DNA of 64,000 bases from a virus, in IMG/VR virus record IMGVR_UViG_3300044960_000172, positions 22,869 through 86,868 of that record. The stretch is one strand, 5' to 3'. The translations under genes and the position numbers were made by a program. Below the pieces are notes generated by a model. It did not search any database. It was not told the DNA's origin and saw nothing but the letters and a program-made list of their open reading frames with translations. Shown piece by piece: positions 1 through 8,636 of this stretch; position 1 is the stretch's first letter; each line of letters begins with the position of its first letter.

Positions 1-875
1 TTGACAGTTTCTTCCTGAACGAAAGCTTGAGAAAAAAGAACCTGATCTGACAATTCTTTAATTAAAAATTGTAATTCTTTTGGATATTCAGATTTATCCA
101 TTCCAGTAAATCTAAGTTCAATTATGGGAACTTTTATTTCAGCAGGTAAATCTTTACAATTGTTAATGATTTCTTCTATCTGCTTCTGCAAGTTAAATGT
201 GTCTGTTGCTTTATTTATCTCAAATCTAAATAGTTTTCTAGAAGGAATGCCTATTCTAGTTAATTCTTTACCATCAAAGAATAAGACAGATTTGTCTTCT
301 ACTTCTGAAATACTTTGTGGATACAATGTACCAGTAAAATGTAAGTTCTTAATAGATATAGGTTTATGATAATCTCCTGAGATAACTTCTTTAGCATCTA
401 TTAGACTAAGATTCAAAGTAGGCAAGAATGGTAATATCTCTTGCCATACTTGATGTGTTACTAAAAAATCTGCATTAGTAACTATCTTTTCCGTCGGTAG
501 AGTATCTAGAATAGATAGTCCATATATTTTGAAACTATTAAATTCAATTAATATCTTATCCAGTAACTTTACATAGGGATCTATAGCAGATAATATAGGA
601 ACCTCGTTTTTGTCGTGTTGCCCTTCTACAAAGAATAACTTTATTTTAAGTGTTTTACACAACTCAATTACATTGGTTAACAACTGGATAGCGTGACCGC
701 TAACTCTGTTAGTATCAAATATATCGCCAAGCAGAAAAACTGAATCTGGTTTAAGTTCTTTTAGTTTACGCGAGAATAAATTTATGGCTATTACTTGATC
801 ATTCTCTATAATCTTTCTAGCAATTACATTCTTAGGTTTATTTCGGATGTGCCAGTCTGCAGTGAATAAAAACAT
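1..875 (-). CDS. SbcD/Mre11-like metallophosphoesterase nuclease, C-terminus cut off by window edge
   Basis: The gene reads leftward and runs off the window, so only the first 291 residues are visible; the ATG is at 873-875. Calcineurin-type metallophosphoesterase motifs appear in order: D7-W-H9 (ADWH), G50-D-I-F-D54, G85-Q-H-D88 where the family usually has GNHD, H141 (VTHQ) and D168-Y-H170 (SGDYH). These are the metal ligands of the SbcD/Mre11/T4 gp47 nuclease subunit. In phages that subunit works with an SbcC/gp46 ATPase in recombination and DNA-end processing; the partner would be expected beyond the left edge. A terminator lies 28 bases upstream of the start, so the gene is separated from the preceding minus-strand transcript. 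The fold is certain; the SbcD assignment is likely but rests on the N-terminal half only. Confidence 0.85.
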   Translation of the reverse strand, partial: MFLFTADWHIRNKPKNVIARKIIENDQVIAINLFSRKLKELKPDSVFLLGDIFDTNRVSGHAIQLLTNVIELCKTLKIKLFFVEGQHDKNEVPILSAIDPYVKLLDKILIEFNSFKIYGLSILDTLPTEKIVTNADFLVTHQVWQEILPFLPTLNLSLIDAKEVISGDYHKPISIKNLHFTGTLYPQSISEVEDKSVLFFDGKELTRIGIPSRKLFRFEINKATDTFNLQKQIEEIINNCKDLPAEIKVPIIELRFTGMDKSEYPKELQFLIKELSDQVLFSQAFVQEETV

Positions 876-902
876 GGGAATGGTTTTTTAGCTAAAAGGG
901 AG

Positions 903-930
903 AAAAAGCCGCTGAACTTACTTCAGCGGC
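903..930 (-). terminator. Rho-independent terminator, minus strand
   Basis: A perfect 9-bp stem (GCCGCTGAA with TTCAGCGGC at 908-916 and 922-930, 5-base loop) is followed on the minus strand by five T at 907-903. It lies just after the 959-1321 gene and before the SbcD-like gene. It should end the transcript of the 120-residue gene and insulate or attenuate the nuclease gene. Confidence 0.85.
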
Positions 931-958
931 GTGTTCTGGCAGGCTGAATTTGTATTAA

Positions 959-1321
959 TTAGCGCCTGCAAATATTTAGCTTCACGTACTGAATCTTATG
1001 ACTAACTCTTATCTTTACGGTTTTACCGTTACATCTAACTTCTACTATTTTTCCATCATGTTCGCCTGGAACATAATAATTACCTTGTATAGTTACTTCC
1101 TGTAAAGAAGTAACACCTCTTACTACCATTGGTATTAGGGTAGTAAGAAATTGAGCTATTGAGCAAACTGCGAAAAGAGAAGCGCCTATCAATCCTAACT
1201 TATTATTATCTAACGCTTTACACTCTACGTGATATTCATTAGAATATTGTCTAGCTTTTGTATTATTAGAGATAATCCCTGATGTGATTTTATAAGTAGT
1301 TTTATCCACAATGAAACCCAC
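959..1321 (-). CDS. Hypothetical protein with one hydrophobic segment
   Basis: 120 residues, function not recognised. A hydrophobic stretch at about residues 42-68 (LGLIGASLFAV..., ending near MVVRG) could be one membrane helix. It is followed by a beta-rich, basic C-terminal part. The only start giving this length is GTG at 1321, which lies inside the first codons of the divergent terminase gene; a second GTG at 1309 is possible. No Shine-Dalgarno sequence is seen for either. A strong terminator directly after the stop supports a real transcription unit whose promoter must lie inside the terminase coding sequence. The reading frame is convincing; start and role are uncertain. Confidence 0.6.
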   Translation of the reverse strand: MGFIVDKTTYKITSGIISNNTKARQYSNEYHVECKALDNNKLGLIGASLFAVCSIAQFLTTLIPMVVRGVTSLQEVTIQGNYYVPGEHDGKIVEVRCNGKTVKIRVSHKIQYVKLNICRR

Positions 1322-3086
1322 AAGTAAAAATGATGATCTTGTACTAAAGGATTTCTTTAAGAAGCTAGAAGAACTTACTAGTAACCAGGCTAATTGTTCT
1401 TTAGAGCCGTTATTACCTATCTTCTTAAGGTTAAATGGACAACCATTTACATTAATTGATTATTTTCCATTATCTCCATTATTTAATAAGCACCTACAAA
1501 GAAAGATAGTAGTCAAAGCTGGTCGTCAGCTTGGTAAGTCTACATCTTTCTCTGCACTATCAGTACTTAGAGCTATGTCGATTCCTGGTCACAAAATAAT
1601 GATTATCACTCCATTGAAGAGCCAGGCATCTAACCTAAGCAACAGCTACGTAAAACCTTTCATAAGAACTTCTCCTCTCTATCACAAATTGGTAGATTCT
1701 TCATGCGCTCAAGGTACTTTATTCAAGGATTTTACTAATCAATCTAGAATTGCTTTTAACTATTCTCATGACGACCCGTCTCGTATCCGTTCTTACACGA
1801 ACGATGTGCTAATCATCGACGAAACGCAAGACTTTGATATAGATAATATTCCGGTTATCCTAGAGACCTTGAACGCTTCTCCTTGGCGTATTCAACTCTA
1901 TACAGGCACTCCTTTGTCCTTTGATGGAACTCTAGAGAGCCTCTGGCAAGAGAGTTCTAAATGCGAATTCGTTATTAAATGCGAGCATTGTGGTTTCTGG
2001 AATATTCCAAACCTAGCTCATCACATAGAGAAGATGATAGGTCCATTAAATATTCACATTTCAGAAGAGTATCCTGCAGTTGTATGTGCTAAATGCCGGA
2101 AAAACATTAGTCCTAGAAGGACTGGAGAGTGGGTTGCAGAGAAGCCAGATCTAGTTACTAAATCTTTTGGTATTCATGTACCTCAGATAATAATGCCCAT
2201 GCACTATGCAGACTATGATCGTTGGTCGGCTTTATTAGATAAGCAAAAAGGATTAGGTCCTACACCTAGATATCGTTTTGTTAACGAAGTACTAGGTGAG
2301 AGTTATGATGTTGCTGAAGCACTCATTGCAGAACATGAACTTAGAAATGCTTCAGTATTAGAGAAAGTCCGACCAGAAGACTTCTTAAACGTAAGGCATA
2401 TGTATGATTATGTAGCTATGAGTGTAGACTGGGGTGGTGGTGGATTAAGTGGAGATAGCTTAACGGCTGTATCTATTTTAGGGCTTACTTCTGACGGTAA
2501 AATTCACGTCAGATATGGACTTAAATACAAGGATCAGACTCCAGAAACAGAATCTAGATTATTATTACATATGTACCAATTAATTATGCCATCTTTTTTA
2601 TGCCATGATTACACAGGATCTGCAGGACACTTACGAGAAATTCTTTTGAGACAGTGGGGTATCGCTTCTTCTCAATTAGTACCAATATACCTTGTCGGAT
2701 ATTCTCCTAATTATTTGATAGTTCCTACTGTTTCTAGTCCCAGAAATAGAACTTATTATAAAGTAGATAAAACTAAATTGTTGCAAATAGTTTGTGCTTG
2801 CATACGAAGCAAAGATATTCTGTTCCATAAACCTGATGGAGAAGAAATAGACAGACCTCTAGTATATGACTTTCTGGATCTGGTAGAAGAAAGAACTCTA
2901 GGTAGAGGAGGTAAAGAAATCTATAAGATTACTAGAAGGAAAGGCGGTAAGGATGACTTTGCTCTTGCAACTGCTATAGGCGCAGTAAGCCTATGGCACA
3001 TTTCTAAGACTTGGCCTTCATACGCCTTCTCTAACTTTGAGGATATAGAAGGTTCAGATCCAGAGGAAACAGAGGAAATCAATTAA
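1311..3086 (+). CDS. terL: Terminase large subunit (DNA packaging ATPase/nuclease)
   Basis: 591 residues. Powers genome packaging into the prohead at the portal and cuts the DNA. The N-terminal ATPase has Walker A GRQLGKST at residues 71-78, Walker B LIIDE ending near residue 170, and a coupling segment YTGTP about 30 residues later. A zinc-ribbon-like insertion with CEHC and CAKC pairs (about residues 225-265) recalls the lambda gpA group. The nuclease half starts near MSVDWGGG (about residue 373), with a likely metal-binding Asp, and further acidic residues follow. It is one of two genes here on the plus strand, and its 3' end overlaps the convergent 3083-4147 gene by 4 bases. No clear ribosome binding site precedes the ATG. 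No small terminase subunit is recognised nearby. Confidence 0.93.
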   Translation: MKPTSKNDDLVLKDFFKKLEELTSNQANCSLEPLLPIFLRLNGQPFTLIDYFPLSPLFNKHLQRKIVVKAGRQLGKSTSFSALSVLRAMSIPGHKIMIITPLKSQASNLSNSYVKPFIRTSPLYHKLVDSSCAQGTLFKDFTNQSRIAFNYSHDDPSRIRSYTNDVLIIDETQDFDIDNIPVILETLNASPWRIQLYTGTPLSFDGTLESLWQESSKCEFVIKCEHCGFWNIPNLAHHIEKMIGPLNIHISEEYPAVVCAKCRKNISPRRTGEWVAEKPDLVTKSFGIHVPQIIMPMHYADYDRWSALLDKQKGLGPTPRYRFVNEVLGESYDVAEALIAEHELRNASVLEKVRPEDFLNVRHMYDYVAMSVDWGGGGLSGDSLTAVSILGLTSDGKIHVRYGLKYKDQTPETESRLLLHMYQLIMPSFLCHDYTGSAGHLREILLRQWGIASSQLVPIYLVGYSPNYLIVPTVSSPRNRTYYKVDKTKLLQIVCACIRSKDILFHKPDGEEIDRPLVYDFLDLVEERTLGRGGKEIYKITRRKGGKDDFALATAIGAVSLWHISKTWPSYAFSNFEDIEGSDPEETEEIN

Positions 3087-4147
3087 ACTGGAATCTCGTA
3101 ATTTTTCTCTTTCTTGAGAATAGGCTTTATCCTCTTTTCACGTAATAATTCTTCCACTATCAAAGCCTGTTTCTCTGGTAGATTGGCTAACTTAGTCTTA
3201 AGCTTATGTCGAGATACAAAAGTATCATCTACTATGACATCTTCTAAGAATTCCATTCCATCTTTAATATCGTCTACTGTAATGTCAATGTCATTAAAGT
3301 TGTAGCAAGAACCGCTCTTCAGTAGCACATAATTATTAAGCGATTTATCTAATTCAGTTTCACTTACAATTACATCAAATTCTATGGGTTCAGTTATTCC
3401 ATTATAGTTTATGGAAATATCAGATGCAATCTTGGTAAGCTCCCACAGCTTATCCTTGTCTGTAATCGGAGTAGCTTCTGCTAGAGCAGCTAAATTGATT
3501 AGATATGCAGCAGGATTAGCTCCATTACCATATGTGCCTCTTTTTCCATAATGTGTAACAAAATAGTTAGCAATTTTCTTTAATTGATCTTTATCAATGA
3601 GGCCATTGCCAGATAGTTTTTCCAGCTTAATTTTGTATTCACCTAAAGCATAGTTATTATCAGCAGCTTCTTTAAGGATATTATTAGCAATGGTCTCTCT
3701 GTGATCTGCAGGAATATCTCTCCAATGTTCTAGTAAGTAAGAAGCGGCTTTCTTAGTTTCTGTTTCATTTCTGATTGGAAATAAACGTCTTCTATTACCT
3801 TCAAGATCTACTATGTCTAAAGCATACTTCTCTTTTCTAGCAGGCTTGGTAGTCAGAATCTTAGTAATATCTTCTGCAATTTTAAGTTGCTGTGCATGAG
3901 ATAGCAGATTTTTCAATATGTATTTTCTTCTCTCTTCACTAAGTGTATCAAAGTCTTCTACAAACTGGGCAGCAGAAATGGCAGTAGCTGCCTTAGTATG
4001 ACATGGATATTTCTTGAATTTATCATCTGCATATAGATGGTCAGGAATACCTTCCTCTGGTATACTTACGTCATCAGCCGTTGCATTTTTAACGAATTCG
4101 GGAAATTCAAATTCATTCATTAGTCTATACAGATAGGCCGTTGTCAT
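3083..4147 (-). CDS. Hypothetical protein, mostly helical
   Basis: 354 residues, not recognised. Lys/Glu/Ala-rich and predicted largely alpha-helical, with no signal peptide or membrane segment. It contains hydrophobic-x-K-x-A motifs (FVKNA near residue 18, TKKAA later) like those in the head and internal proteins of this phage, so it may be a virion protein (inference). The ATG at 4147 has an AAGGAG site 11 bases upstream. It overlaps the start of the divergent plus-strand gene and converges on terL with a 4-base overlap. Confidence 0.75.
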   Translation of the reverse strand: MTTAYLYRLMNEFEFPEFVKNATADDVSIPEEGIPDHLYADDKFKKYPCHTKAATAISAAQFVEDFDTLSEERRKYILKNLLSHAQQLKIAEDITKILTTKPARKEKYALDIVDLEGNRRRLFPIRNETETKKAASYLLEHWRDIPADHRETIANNILKEAADNNYALGEYKIKLEKLSGNGLIDKDQLKKIANYFVTHYGKRGTYGNGANPAAYLINLAALAEATPITDKDKLWELTKIASDISINYNGITEPIEFDVIVSETELDKSLNNYVLLKSGSCYNFNDIDITVDDIKDGMEFLEDVIVDDTFVSRHKLKTKLANLPEKQALIVEELLREKRIKPILKKEKNYEIPV

Positions 4148-5318
4148 GTGGTTACCGTCTCCTTGTAATTATTTCTTAAGTATCAAGAAACTTGTCCAAA
4201 AAATGGTACCGGACAATTATTGTGCTGATTATTATCAATGTCAATATTGTAACAAAAAGCTAAAAGCAGAGGAAGAACCATATTTAGATTTTACTTATGC
4301 TTTCTGTCCAGACTGTAATGTTTGTATCTCTCCAATAATAGCCGCTATCCGACGGTTAATTAAGCTAGATCCCTATGGTATTCCTGACCTATCTATATAC
4401 GAAAGGTTCGTACTTAAGACTGTTAAAAGTAGTAAGTTGACGGCTTCAGCTTCCGTAAGAAATGTTCTAAGGTTAGGATCTAACTTAATTCAATGGAAAA
4501 TTAATAAACAATATACTCTTAATAATAAGTCTAGGTTTCTTAATTCATTAGGTATAACTCATAATATAAGTGATTTAACATTAACTAAATTATTGAATAT
4601 ATTAACTCTTGGAGATCCAGAGTATACTGCAGTATCCGCTGTTAGAGCTGTCTTTAACACAACTAAAAATACAGAAACATTAATATTACCTTTAGACTTG
4701 ATACCAGGGGTTCCTGTAGGATTTGCTATATCTGCTAATTGTGGTGCTGTTATCTCTTTACCTTCTACATTATTCTATAAGAATATGTTTTGTGGTTTAA
4801 GCGCTATCTACAATGATTTTAGTGGTAATGATACCATAAACGACTACATTTTTATTGTAGATAATTTAGAACTTTATTTAGATATTATCCGTAAAAGTAT
4901 AAATCAATATAACTGTATTCCTAAAATTCTATTAAATAGAAATTTAGATCATCCAACTACAGATAGAAGTGGAGTTTACAATAGGAATATAAAAGGACTT
5001 TATAGAATATATACGTGTGTTCTCAGAAGATTACCAAAGGTAATTTGGATATCTCAGTCTACAAAAGTTCAATGGAACATTAGCAAAAGTTCACTATATT
5101 TTGATTTAAATGATTACAAAGATACTGTTAATGTATTTCTGTATGGTAAAGATTATGTGAATTCTAAATTAGTAGAATTCTTGCTTACTGCTATAGATAA
5201 AGCAATGCCTGTATCTGACATTGAGAAAAGCAAAGATATGGCATCGTATTCAGACTGTATATCCTTGATCAATAAATCAAGACAAGGAGACCTTGAAGAT
5301 TTTCAGTTTAGACTCTAA
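4146..5318 (+). CDS. Zinc-ribbon protein, possibly primase/Toprim-like
   Basis: 390 residues. Near the N-terminus there are two cysteine pairs (CQYC and CPDC, about residues 33-36 and 54-57) typical of a zinc ribbon. The middle (PLDLIPGVPVGF... and later IFIVDNLELYLDII) faintly resembles the basic and Toprim parts of DnaG-type primases, but I see no clear catalytic Glu/DxD set, so this is only a suggestion. The frame opens at 4146, overlapping the start of the divergent gene; Met20 at 4203 is an equally plausible start because the first 19 residues look non-coding. The 3' end overlaps the convergent 5277-5873 gene by 42 bases, an unusually long convergent overlap. Confidence 0.65.
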   Translation: MWLPSPCNYFLSIKKLVQKMVPDNYCADYYQCQYCNKKLKAEEEPYLDFTYAFCPDCNVCISPIIAAIRRLIKLDPYGIPDLSIYERFVLKTVKSSKLTASASVRNVLRLGSNLIQWKINKQYTLNNKSRFLNSLGITHNISDLTLTKLLNILTLGDPEYTAVSAVRAVFNTTKNTETLILPLDLIPGVPVGFAISANCGAVISLPSTLFYKNMFCGLSAIYNDFSGNDTINDYIFIVDNLELYLDIIRKSINQYNCIPKILLNRNLDHPTTDRSGVYNRNIKGLYRIYTCVLRRLPKVIWISQSTKVQWNISKSSLYFDLNDYKDTVNVFLYGKDYVNSKLVEFLLTAIDKAMPVSDIEKSKDMASYSDCISLINKSRQGDLEDFQFRL

Positions 5319-5873
5319 ATCATCTAAAGAAGCTGCTGTAAGCTTCTCTTTCCTCTTCTCAAATTCGTTTCTGATAGCATGAACCATGTTCTTCATTCCT
5401 ACGACTATCCAATTATTTATTTCTGAAGAATCATAATTCTTAGGAGATAGGGTTGTAATAAACGGATATAGAGTAAATGGAAATTCCTGTTCATATTTAA
5501 TACGTTCTTCTATATAAGCCAGAATATTATCCTCTAAAACGGCTTCCTTCAGGTCTTGAGTTAATAAAGTAGTTTCTACAATAGACCATCCAATAGCCTC
5601 TATAGAAGCCATTGGGGTTATTTCTGGAAAGACATAACCATAGGTTATAGAATTACATAAGTGTAGGAAATGTTGTAAACGAGACCAGTAATAATTGGTT
5701 TCTATGAGACATTTAGCAGCCATGAATTTGTTATAAGCTGTTTTAGATTCCCTTCTTGCTTCAAATTCATCTTCTATTACAGTAGGGTCTTCAAATAGTA
5801 AATCGTTGTGTCTAATAGCTAATTGGATAGCAAATTCTCTGTCTATTATTTTTGGCTCTTTTGATTCTGTCAT
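5277..5873 (-). CDS. Hypothetical helical protein, last gene of the long minus-strand array
   Basis: 198 residues, not recognised. Soluble and largely helical, with a charged C-terminal helix. The start ATG follows the stop of the previous gene by one base and has no obvious Shine-Dalgarno sequence, suggesting translational coupling. It is the last gene of the minus-strand run starting at 63962, and its 3' end overlaps the convergent plus-strand gene by 42 bases without a visible terminator. Confidence 0.7.
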   Translation of the reverse strand: MTESKEPKIIDREFAIQLAIRHNDLLFEDPTVIEDEFEARRESKTAYNKFMAAKCLIETNYYWSRLQHFLHLCNSITYGYVFPEITPMASIEAIGWSIVETTLLTQDLKEAVLEDNILAYIEERIKYEQEFPFTLYPFITTLSPKNYDSSEINNWIVVGMKNMVHAIRNEFEKRKEKLTAASLDDLESKLKIFKVSLS

Positions 5874-5874
5874 A

Positions 5875-6096
5875 TTATGGTAGCGTAGAATAATCTCTGG
5901 CTATATCTTCTTGAACATTATCTGGAAAACTATTGATTCTTTTCAGTAAAGCATCATAGTCTACTCTAGTTTCCGATCTACAGCATGTTTTGACTGTAAT
6001 AGTTGGAAGATTATTAAACACATCTGGATATTTATCTTTCATGAACTGAGAGCTGGCCATCTTTTTCAGTGCATCATGACTAAAGAAAACGGACAT
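5875..6096 (-). CDS. Small hypothetical protein
   Basis: 73 residues, not recognised. Mixed charge, with a CC pair at about residues 38-39 and no membrane segment. It sits 8 bases after the previous gene and abuts the next, so it belongs to the baseplate-region transcript. No clear ribosome binding site. Confidence 0.6.
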   Translation of the reverse strand: MSVFFSHDALKKMASSQFMKDKYPDVFNNLPTITVKTCCRSETRVDYDALLKRINSFPDNVQEDIARDYSTLP

Positions 6097-6104
6097 ACCG
6101 TTAT

Positions 6105-6551
6105 CTACTCTTCTCCTGTTTCTTTAAGGTTTACCACTAATGAAGCTCCAACTTGGATTTTACCAAAGCGGAGTTCTTTAAGCGATATATATTCTAATGT
6201 TTTAACATCTATTGCTGTGGAATACTTGTCTTTGAAGAGTAAATAAATATATCTATTGTCAGCTATTACTAGCTGTAATAAATGTCGTCCTTCTACTATA
6301 TACTTTAAATCTATCTCAGTGATTTCAAAGTCTTTGATTATTAATATCAGTGCTGCTAAGACATTTAACTTGTCTGCATTTATTATCTTATCTAAAAGTA
6401 GTTTCTCTGTTACTACTATTTTGTAAAATATGATTTTTAGTAATTCTTTTCTTGTTAGGTTTAGTTCTATTAGTTTATCTACTATAGCATCTGCAGACTT
6501 TATAGTAATAGTATCGTTATCTATTCCATCAGATAATAAGGTGAAAGACAT
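6105..6551 (-). CDS. Hypothetical protein
   Basis: 148 residues, not recognised. Rich in Ile/Leu/Lys, with alternating helix- and strand-like segments. The leucine-rich central part (LAALILIIKDF) looks like a buried helix rather than a membrane anchor. A GAGAAAGG sequence precedes the ATG. Its place between small genes downstream of the putative baseplate protein suggests a tail or baseplate accessory role (context only). Confidence 0.65.
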   Translation of the reverse strand: MSFTLLSDGIDNDTITIKSADAIVDKLIELNLTRKELLKIIFYKIVVTEKLLLDKIINADKLNVLAALILIIKDFEITEIDLKYIVEGRHLLQLVIADNRYIYLLFKDKYSTAIDVKTLEYISLKELRFGKIQVGASLVVNLKETGEE

Positions 6552-6554
6552 ATT

Positions 6555-6887
6555 TCAGCCTTTCTCTGGACACTTGAATACAAAACGGAAATGATCGACG
6601 TGCTTAGTCTGATTAGTTGAAGGAATTACAAGATTACCCTCTTCATCTTCGGGTAGTACTTGCGGGTTAGCATCTACTGTAGCCCTGATTCCTCTTCTTT
6701 TCAAGTATTGATCTACGAACTCAAAGATATCAGGTTTGAACAGCTCTGCATTCTCTTTTGTGAGTACGGATAAGATATAATAGGTTCGACCTATCTCTTT
6801 CACTACTTCAGGCTCTTCTTCTTTAACCTGAAACTTATCTTTATTAAGTACTAGACTCTTATAGCTTCTTTTAGTCAACTCTTTCAT
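6555..6887 (-). CDS. Hypothetical protein, start set by a strong RBS
   Basis: 110 residues from MKELTKRSYKS. The frame is open 18 codons further upstream (to 6941), but a GGAGGG site stands 4-5 bases before the ATG at 6887, so I choose the shorter form. Charged, with a mixed alpha/beta look; not recognised. The C-terminal half (VDHFRFVFKCPEKG) ends one codon from the next gene. The roughly 90 bases upstream are more GC-rich than the surroundings and hold a direct repeat. Confidence 0.7.
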   Translation of the reverse strand: MKELTKRSYKSLVLNKDKFQVKEEEPEVVKEIGRTYYILSVLTKENAELFKPDIFEFVDQYLKRRGIRATVDANPQVLPEDEEGNLVIPSTNQTKHVDHFRFVFKCPEKG

Positions 6888-6903
6888 AATACCCTCCGGT
6901 CGT

Positions 6904-6978
6904 CGTCGAAGAAACGAAGCCTCTTCGCAGGCATTGCACAACTATCAGCCCTGGTCGGAGAAACGTCTAAGAAACGAA
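6904..6978 (-). repeat. Pair of 15-bp direct repeats flanking a short GC-richer intergenic segment
   Basis: CGTCGAAGAAACGAA at 6904-6918 and CGTCTAAGAAACGAA at 6964-6978 match at 14 of 15 bases and are spaced exactly 60 bases apart. A small hairpin (CGAAG/CTTCG, 3-base loop) overlaps the first copy, close to the ribosome binding site of the 6555-6887 gene. This could be an insertion or duplication scar, or an operator. No function can be read from sequence alone. Confidence 0.5.
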
Positions 6979-6979
6979 A

Positions 6980-7192
6980 TTAGTTATATCTCCAACTATT
7001 TAACTGAATAATAAAATCGTTATTAGCTACATCTGCTATTTCTATTTTATCTAGAAGCATACTGTAAAATTCTTCTAACTTATCTACTAATGAATTAGTA
7101 ATTACTTTATGTAACTCTACTAATTCTGGATTTTCTGCTGCTTCTTTAGGTAGTATAAAGATAAACAGTTTCCCATCAGTCTGTTTGTCCAC
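6980..7192 (-). CDS. Small hypothetical protein
   Basis: 70 residues, not recognised. Acidic, with a probable central helix (VDKLEEFYSMLLDKIEI). It overlaps the end of the putative baseplate gene by 17 bases, which suggests coupled translation and a related job, for example as a small baseplate or chaperone component. Confidence 0.6.
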   Translation of the reverse strand: MDKQTDGKLFIFILPKEAAENPELVELHKVITNSLVDKLEEFYSMLLDKIEIADVANNDFIIQLNSWRYN

Positions 7193-8618
7193 TTTCTTGT
7201 CCTTTATTCTCGATTTTTATAAGAGCAGGTAAAATAAATGCTGCTTCATACTTCTGAAGCTTCACTTCATTATCTACTTGTTCCTCTTCAAAATCTATAG
7301 TTATTCTATCTCCTGTCTTATTTTTAACCTGTCTGTAGATTTTACTGATAGTTACCTTTGCTTGTATGTTTCTTCTCAATAAATATGCTTCTATATCAGT
7401 ACTACGGAAACCCATGTCATTGTGTCTGTCTAAAATAATATCTTCTAAAATATTTAGGATCTCAAATAAATTAGGAAATGTGTTTCCCCCAACGACCATC
7501 AATTCAATACTTATCTCAGGGAGTACTATGTTAGCTAGATATGGCCTAAAAGTATTCATTTTCATATCATTTAATACTTCACAAGATTCCTTTAATATTC
7601 CAAGTCCTTGAATTCCATATGTAATTATTCCTATAACGTCTTTTGCTTCTATAGCAGATAATCCTGTCTCTATTTCTACTGTAGACATTAAGTCATTTAT
7701 CAAATAGCTTTCATTTTTAGTAAAGATTTCATAGTCCGTTTTTACTGCAGATCCATCTTTCTTTTCAAAGGCATTTATAGCAAATAATGGTTGCTCTGTT
7801 GTAAAAACAATCTTTTCTTCTCTTACTAATTGTTCTATTGGAATAAATATCTCTGTATTTAATACTCGATTTAAGGGTTTGAAAATAACATTAATGCAAT
7901 CTTTGTCTAAAAGATAAGTAATATTTCTTCGAGAAAAACTAAAAGAAGAGACTCCATTTAGTAAGCTATATAATTTGGCATCAAATTCTCCTAATTGGAA
8001 AGATTCTAAGATTAATTGAATTTTTCTTCCCTTACTTTGAATTTTTGAAAGTAATCTTTCATTGCAAGAAAGTATAGATAGAACTCCATCTATTGGATAC
8101 TTCAACTCAAAGGAATCAAATAAAAGGATATTATCCTTCTGTTGTGTTATTACACAAGTACCCATAGCTTTAGATACAGAAGAAGAAATTGGTTTGCACT
8201 TTTCTGGTGTTATAGATTCAAGAAGCAGCAATTCACATTTGTCATTAAATAAAGTTGAATTGTCTGGAATTAGAATATATGGAGATACTTTATTATCAAT
8301 TAGGAAACACACCGTTATCTTCTTATCACTACTTCTTTCTTTAGAATCTACTTTTGCTATCAGATAGTTCAGTATAATTTTATCAATAGGATTATCTAAA
8401 GAAATAGATTTCAGATTTAAAATTCTATCCATCAGTAGGTCTATAGTACCTATTACAATAGCTTGAGGCGTTAATATGTAACGATCAAAGGCGGGACCTT
8501 CTGGCTGTATTTTTATTCCTGCTTCTTCAAACAGCTTTCGTAGATTTTGTTTAATGGTTTCTAGATAGTCTTCTCTGAGTTCAGACTTTACAGCAGATAA
8601 CAATTCTTGGATAAACAT
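7176..8618 (-). CDS. Putative baseplate wedge protein (gp6/gpJ-like)
   Basis: 480 residues. The pattern resembles baseplate-J/gp6 proteins: an N-terminal helical part (about 1-100), then strands with an IPDNSTLF-type segment (about residues 117-124) like the 'IPaGt.f' turn of that family, then a long mixed region. It lies one gene after a gp25-like small protein, the usual gp25-gp6 order in contractile-tail phages. A partial AAGG site precedes the ATG. The similarity is weak and judged by eye, so 'baseplate structural protein' is safer than a precise family. Confidence 0.45.
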   Translation of the reverse strand: MFIQELLSAVKSELREDYLETIKQNLRKLFEEAGIKIQPEGPAFDRYILTPQAIVIGTIDLLMDRILNLKSISLDNPIDKIILNYLIAKVDSKERSSDKKITVCFLIDNKVSPYILIPDNSTLFNDKCELLLLESITPEKCKPISSSVSKAMGTCVITQQKDNILLFDSFELKYPIDGVLSILSCNERLLSKIQSKGRKIQLILESFQLGEFDAKLYSLLNGVSSFSFSRRNITYLLDKDCINVIFKPLNRVLNTEIFIPIEQLVREEKIVFTTEQPLFAINAFEKKDGSAVKTDYEIFTKNESYLINDLMSTVEIETGLSAIEAKDVIGIITYGIQGLGILKESCEVLNDMKMNTFRPYLANIVLPEISIELMVVGGNTFPNLFEILNILEDIILDRHNDMGFRSTDIEAYLLRRNIQAKVTISKIYRQVKNKTGDRITIDFEEEQVDNEVKLQKYEAAFILPALIKIENKGQESGQTD

Positions 8619-8636
8619 ACGTGATACCTTATTTTA

